The notes under the pieces: generated by a model
Databases searched by the model: none
What the model was told of the DNA's origin: nothing
What the model saw: only the letters and a program-made list of their open reading frames with translations
Assembly (NCBI GenBank): GCA_016199255.1
Contig: JACQHA010000105.1
Coordinates: 1 to 7,439, forward strand
Length of the DNA stretch: 7,439 nt
Direction of reading: 5' to 3'
Source of the DNA: Deinococcus sp.
Lineage (GTDB): Bacteria > Deinococcota > Deinococci > JACQHA01
In this document: positions 4,686 through 7,439 of the stretch, piece after piece
Numbering within the stretch: position 1 is the first letter of the stretch
Layout of the letters: each line of letters opens with the position of its first letter
Position numbers and translations under genes: made by a program

Positions 4686-6236
4686 ATGGTGAAGCGGTGC
4701 CCGGAGTGTGGCGAAGTCAACGCCGCCGACGGCAAGTTCTGCGCTAACTGCGGCGGCTCGCTGCAGGCGGTGCCGGCCGAAGATGGCCGGGCCCCACTGG
4801 CAGTGGGCGAGGTGGTAGGAGCCAGCTATACGGTCACCTCCTATCTGGGGGAGCGCGGGGGACGCTTTCAGTATGTCCTGGCCCGCCCCGGCAACGGCAG
4901 CTATGTGGCCGAGGAGCTGAGTGGCACCCTCTCTGACTGGGAGCGCGCTCCCAGCGAAGTGCCCGACCGGCAGGCGCTCAGCTTCCCAGTAGACATTGTG
5001 GAGTGCGCCCCGCGCCAGAGCTGCCTGGTGGTGCGGGAGCTTTCTGCCCAGCAGCAGCTGCCTTTGGCCCAGGGCCCGCCCCTAGACGCTACTGCGCTGC
5101 GCCGGCTGGCCAGGTCCCTGGCCCAGATCCTTTTGGACCTGGCGCAAGGCGGCTTTCACTATCAGCTCACGCCGGACACGGTGGCACTCACCCCTGGTGG
5201 CGAGGTGCGCCTCATTGACCCCAGGCAGCTCTCCCCCCTCTCCCCTAGCCGGCACAGCTCGCTTCTGTCCCGGCTGGGGCGGCGCCAAGAGGAGCCCAAG
5301 GTAGCCCAGGAGCTGGCAGCGCTTCTAGCCGCCACTGGCCAGGAGCCAGCGCTGGCTAGTCTTCCTCCTGGCCTCCTTTCGGGCGAGCTGCCTCTGGAAG
5401 AAATCAGCACCCTGCCTCTGGAGGCCCCATCACCCCGCCCCAGCGCGCCCTTGCCACTGGTGGTACAGGCGCTGACCCATCAGGGCCGGGTGCGCAGCCA
5501 GAACCAGGATGCGCTCCTGGTTGTCACCTGGAGCGCCTGGGAGGAGTCTAAAGAGCACCGTCGCGGGCTTTTCGCCGTGGCTGACGGCATGGGTGGCCAC
5601 CGGGGCGGCGAGGTGGCCAGCTCACTCTTGATCCGGCACCTGGCCGATGCTTTGGGGCAGCAGCTGCCCCTGGGTAACCGGTTGGAGGAAGCAGCAGTAC
5701 CCCAGGCACTTCTGGCCAGTATTGAGTCCGCCAGTGCCGCCATCAGGGAGGAGGCTAAAACTCACCCGGAGCTGTCGGACATGGGCTCCACCCTGGCAGT
5801 AGCCTATCTGGTAGATAACCGCCTGTACTACACGAACGTGGGGGACGCCCGGGTGTACTTGCTCCGGGGCACGAGTGGCCAGGTGCTCACCAAGGACCAT
5901 TCCCTGGTGCAAGGGCTACTCGAGGCGGGGCAGATTACGTCTCAAGAAATGCGCACCCACCCGCAGCGCAACATTGTCACCTTGGCGGTGCCGCACCCGG
6001 ATCTGGCAGCGCAGCTCGAAGTGGGCGTGCTGGAACTCTCGCCAGAGCACCGGGTGATGCTCTGCTCCGATGGCCTCTGGGACATGCTGTCCGACGAGCG
6101 CATTGCCGAGCTGGGCCGCGCTCCTCATGCCGCTCAAGCGCTCATCGACGCCGCTAACGCCGCCGGGGGCGAGGATAACATTACGGTGATTGTGCTGGCC
6201 TCCGGCCGGGAAGCTGAGGCAGGGGTAGGAGGTTAG
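4686..6236 (+). CDS. Zinc ribbon-pseudokinase-PP2C fusion phosphatase
   Basis: This is a 516-residue cytoplasmic signalling protein with three parts. Residues 5-22 form a zinc ribbon (C5-x2-C8, C19-x2-C22). Residues about 45-245 look like a decayed Ser/Thr kinase: VAEEL (74-78) has Glu where the strand-3 Lys should be, FHYQLTPDTVAL (157-168) replaces the IHRDLKPENILL-type loop so that the catalytic Asp, Lys and Asn become Gln160, Thr162 and Thr165, and DFG becomes Asp178-Pro-Arg. Residues about 255-508 are a PP2C phosphatase of the Stp1/PstP type, which removes phosphate from Ser/Thr using bound metal. It has RSQNQD (Asp275), ADGMGGHRGGE (Asp300), DMGSTLAVAYL, NVGDARVYLLR, SDGLWD (Asp462) and GEDNITV (Asp497), so it looks active. 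The start is supported by GGAGGG (4675-4680) at five-base spacing. The vWA gene follows after 27 bases. The kinase remnant may regulate the phosphatase or bind a partner; that is inference. Confidence 0.95.
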   Translation: MVKRCPECGEVNAADGKFCANCGGSLQAVPAEDGRAPLAVGEVVGASYTVTSYLGERGGRFQYVLARPGNGSYVAEELSGTLSDWERAPSEVPDRQALSFPVDIVECAPRQSCLVVRELSAQQQLPLAQGPPLDATALRRLARSLAQILLDLAQGGFHYQLTPDTVALTPGGEVRLIDPRQLSPLSPSRHSSLLSRLGRRQEEPKVAQELAALLAATGQEPALASLPPGLLSGELPLEEISTLPLEAPSPRPSAPLPLVVQALTHQGRVRSQNQDALLVVTWSAWEESKEHRRGLFAVADGMGGHRGGEVASSLLIRHLADALGQQLPLGNRLEEAAVPQALLASIESASAAIREEAKTHPELSDMGSTLAVAYLVDNRLYYTNVGDARVYLLRGTSGQVLTKDHSLVQGLLEAGQITSQEMRTHPQRNIVTLAVPHPDLAAQLEVGVLELSPEHRVMLCSDGLWDMLSDERIAELGRAPHAAQALIDAANAAGGEDNITVIVLASGREAEAGVGG

Positions 6237-6240
6237 AGGG

Positions 6241-6279
6241 ATGATGAAGTGGAAGGGGGAGCCATGGGCGCCGAGCTAG
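6241..6279 (+). other. 12-codon ORF overlapping the vWA start
   Basis: ATG-ATG at 6241 begins a 12-codon frame (MMKWKGEPWAPS, stop TAG at 6277-6279), eight bases after a perfect GGAGG (6228-6232). It reads through the vWA ATG in another frame. It may only reflect the purine-rich junction, or it may couple translation of the vWA gene to that of the phosphatase. Confidence 0.2.
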
Positions 6280-7439
6280 TCTCCCTAAGCTGCCTGGCCA
6301 GCCGCGACGTGGTGCTGGCCTCTGAGGAAAATAACCTGGTCTACTTCCTGGTAGAACTGACCCCCAGCGGCCCGGGGGGCAGCGTGGCCACCAATGTGTG
6401 CCTGGTGGTGGACGTCAGCGGCTCCATGTACGAAGAGGGGCGGCTAGACAACGTGCTACTAGCCGCCAAGCATGTGGTGGAAGTGCTACGCCCGGTGGAC
6501 ACCCTGGCGCTGATTCCCTTTGCCACCGAGGCCAAGGTGGTGCTGCCAGCCACTACAAATCCGGACAGGGCCCGGGCCAGAACATCCATCGACCGCATTG
6601 AAGAGACCGATGTGGGCGGGGGCACCAATATGGCCAAGGGCATGCGGCTGGCGCTTGCCGAACTGGAGAAGCAGCTGGGCACCAACCGGGACAACCGGGT
6701 GATGCTGCTGACCGATGGTGAGACCTCAGACGAAGCCGAGTGCCGCAGCCTGGCGGAAAGTTACGCCCAGAAGGGCATTAAATGCTCTACCTTCGGCGTG
6801 GGGTCCACGTTCAACGAGACGCTGCTCACCACTATCTCTGATGCCACCGGGGGCAACGCCTACTACATTGACAACCCCAGCCGCATCCCGGAGCTGTTCC
6901 AGAAAGAGATTGGCGAGGCCCAGTCGGTGGTGGTGCAGCGCACCCGCCTGCGCCTCTTGCTCCCAGAGCGGATCGAGGTGCGCCGCATTTGGACCGTGCG
7001 CCCCGAGATCCGGGACCTGGGAGTGAAGCCGGTCCAGGGCCGATTAGCGGAAGTATTCATGGGCGATTTATACCAGAGTGAGACCAAGTCCATCCTGGCC
7101 GAGGTGCTCCTGCCACCGCGCCGGCCCAACACTTACCGGGTAGCCGGGGTGGAAGCGAGCTTCTTTGTCCCGGGCCAGGGGGAGATCAAGCTCAGCCAGG
7201 ACCTGACCATTGAGTACAGCGACGACCCCAGCCGCCGCCGCGAGGTCAACCCCCAGGTCATGGCGCTCTTGGACCGGGTCAGCGTGTTCAAGATGCAGAC
7301 CAGAGCGCTCCAGGCCGCTGGCGCCGGCGATGCTAACCTGGCCACCAAGCTGCTGGGCGAGGCAGCGGCCAAGACCCGCCGGCTGGGCGATCCTAACCTC
7401 ACGAGAGCCCTGGAGGAGGCTGCCACCGAGCTGCAGCGC
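6264..7439 (+). CDS. von Willebrand factor A (vWA) domain protein, C-terminus cut by window edge
   Basis: The frame is open to the last base, giving 392 visible residues. Residues about 44-210 are a vWA domain with a complete metal-ion-dependent adhesion site: D50-V-S52-G-S54, Thr121 in GGGTNM, and Asp151 in LLTDGE. Such domains bind a protein partner through a coordinated Mg2+ and often act as scaffolds. Residues about 220-315 look like a beta-sandwich (VVVQRTRLRLLL, then MGDLYQSETKSILAEVLLPP). The end (about 330-392) is helical, with a GDANLATKLLGEAA pattern like that of other bacterial vWA proteins of this layout, so little is probably missing. There is no signal peptide or membrane segment, so it is likely cytoplasmic. 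The ATG at 6264 has GGAAGG (6251-6256) upstream; GTG at 6249 is an alternative adding five residues. It is in the same frame as the PP2C gene and very likely in its operon. vWA and PP2C genes also co-occur with kinases in TerY-P-type triads. Confidence 0.93.
   Translation, partial: MGAELVSLSCLASRDVVLASEENNLVYFLVELTPSGPGGSVATNVCLVVDVSGSMYEEGRLDNVLLAAKHVVEVLRPVDTLALIPFATEAKVVLPATTNPDRARARTSIDRIEETDVGGGTNMAKGMRLALAELEKQLGTNRDNRVMLLTDGETSDEAECRSLAESYAQKGIKCSTFGVGSTFNETLLTTISDATGGNAYYIDNPSRIPELFQKEIGEAQSVVVQRTRLRLLLPERIEVRRIWTVRPEIRDLGVKPVQGRLAEVFMGDLYQSETKSILAEVLLPPRRPNTYRVAGVEASFFVPGQGEIKLSQDLTIEYSDDPSRRREVNPQVMALLDRVSVFKMQTRALQAAGAGDANLATKLLGEAAAKTRRLGDPNLTRALEEAATELQR

Overview
This window is GC-rich, densely coded bacterial chromosomal DNA with genes on both strands and little intergenic space. 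The lineage cannot be fixed from the sequence. The mix of a DUF4384/copper-amine-oxidase-N secreted protein, a zinc-ribbon/PP2C signalling protein and a vWA protein is the kind seen in deep-branching, often thermophilic phyla (Deinococcota, Chloroflexota, Bipolaricaulota/Acetothermia). That placement is a guess. Nothing points to a phage, plasmid, transposon or CRISPR array.

Layout. (1) 2-2080, plus: Lon protease, cut at its N-terminus by the window edge, followed by a likely intrinsic terminator. (2) 2176-3085, plus: a two-gene cassette of a ParF-type (small, type Ib) ParA ATPase and a 95-residue coiled-coil protein that overlaps its stop codon and has a strong Shine-Dalgarno. This looks like a self-contained ParA positioning system with an unrecognised partner. 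(3) 4564-3082, minus: a YciI-like protein, an unrecognised 80-residue protein and a secreted DUF4384 + copper-amine-oxidase-N protein. The last gene ends by sharing a TTAA with the stop of the ParA partner. A 175-nt gap (4129-4303) in this group can fold into a three-way-junction-like structure. (4) 4686-7439, plus: a zinc ribbon-degenerate kinase-PP2C fusion, followed 27 nt later and in the same frame by a vWA protein that runs off the window.

How the genes may work together. The PP2C and vWA genes look like one phospho-signalling operon. In the PP2C protein the kinase-like middle has lost its catalytic residues while the phosphatase looks intact, so the kinase fold is probably a sensor or scaffold. 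The ParA ATPase and its zipper partner probably position some cellular cargo or locus. Lon is a housekeeping protease with no evident link to its neighbours. The three minus-strand genes may be partly co-transcribed but suggest no common pathway.

The points most worth a second look are the zinc ribbon-pseudokinase-PP2C architecture, the ParA partner with its near-ideal zipper and Trp/Arg tail, and the structured gap at 4189-4304.
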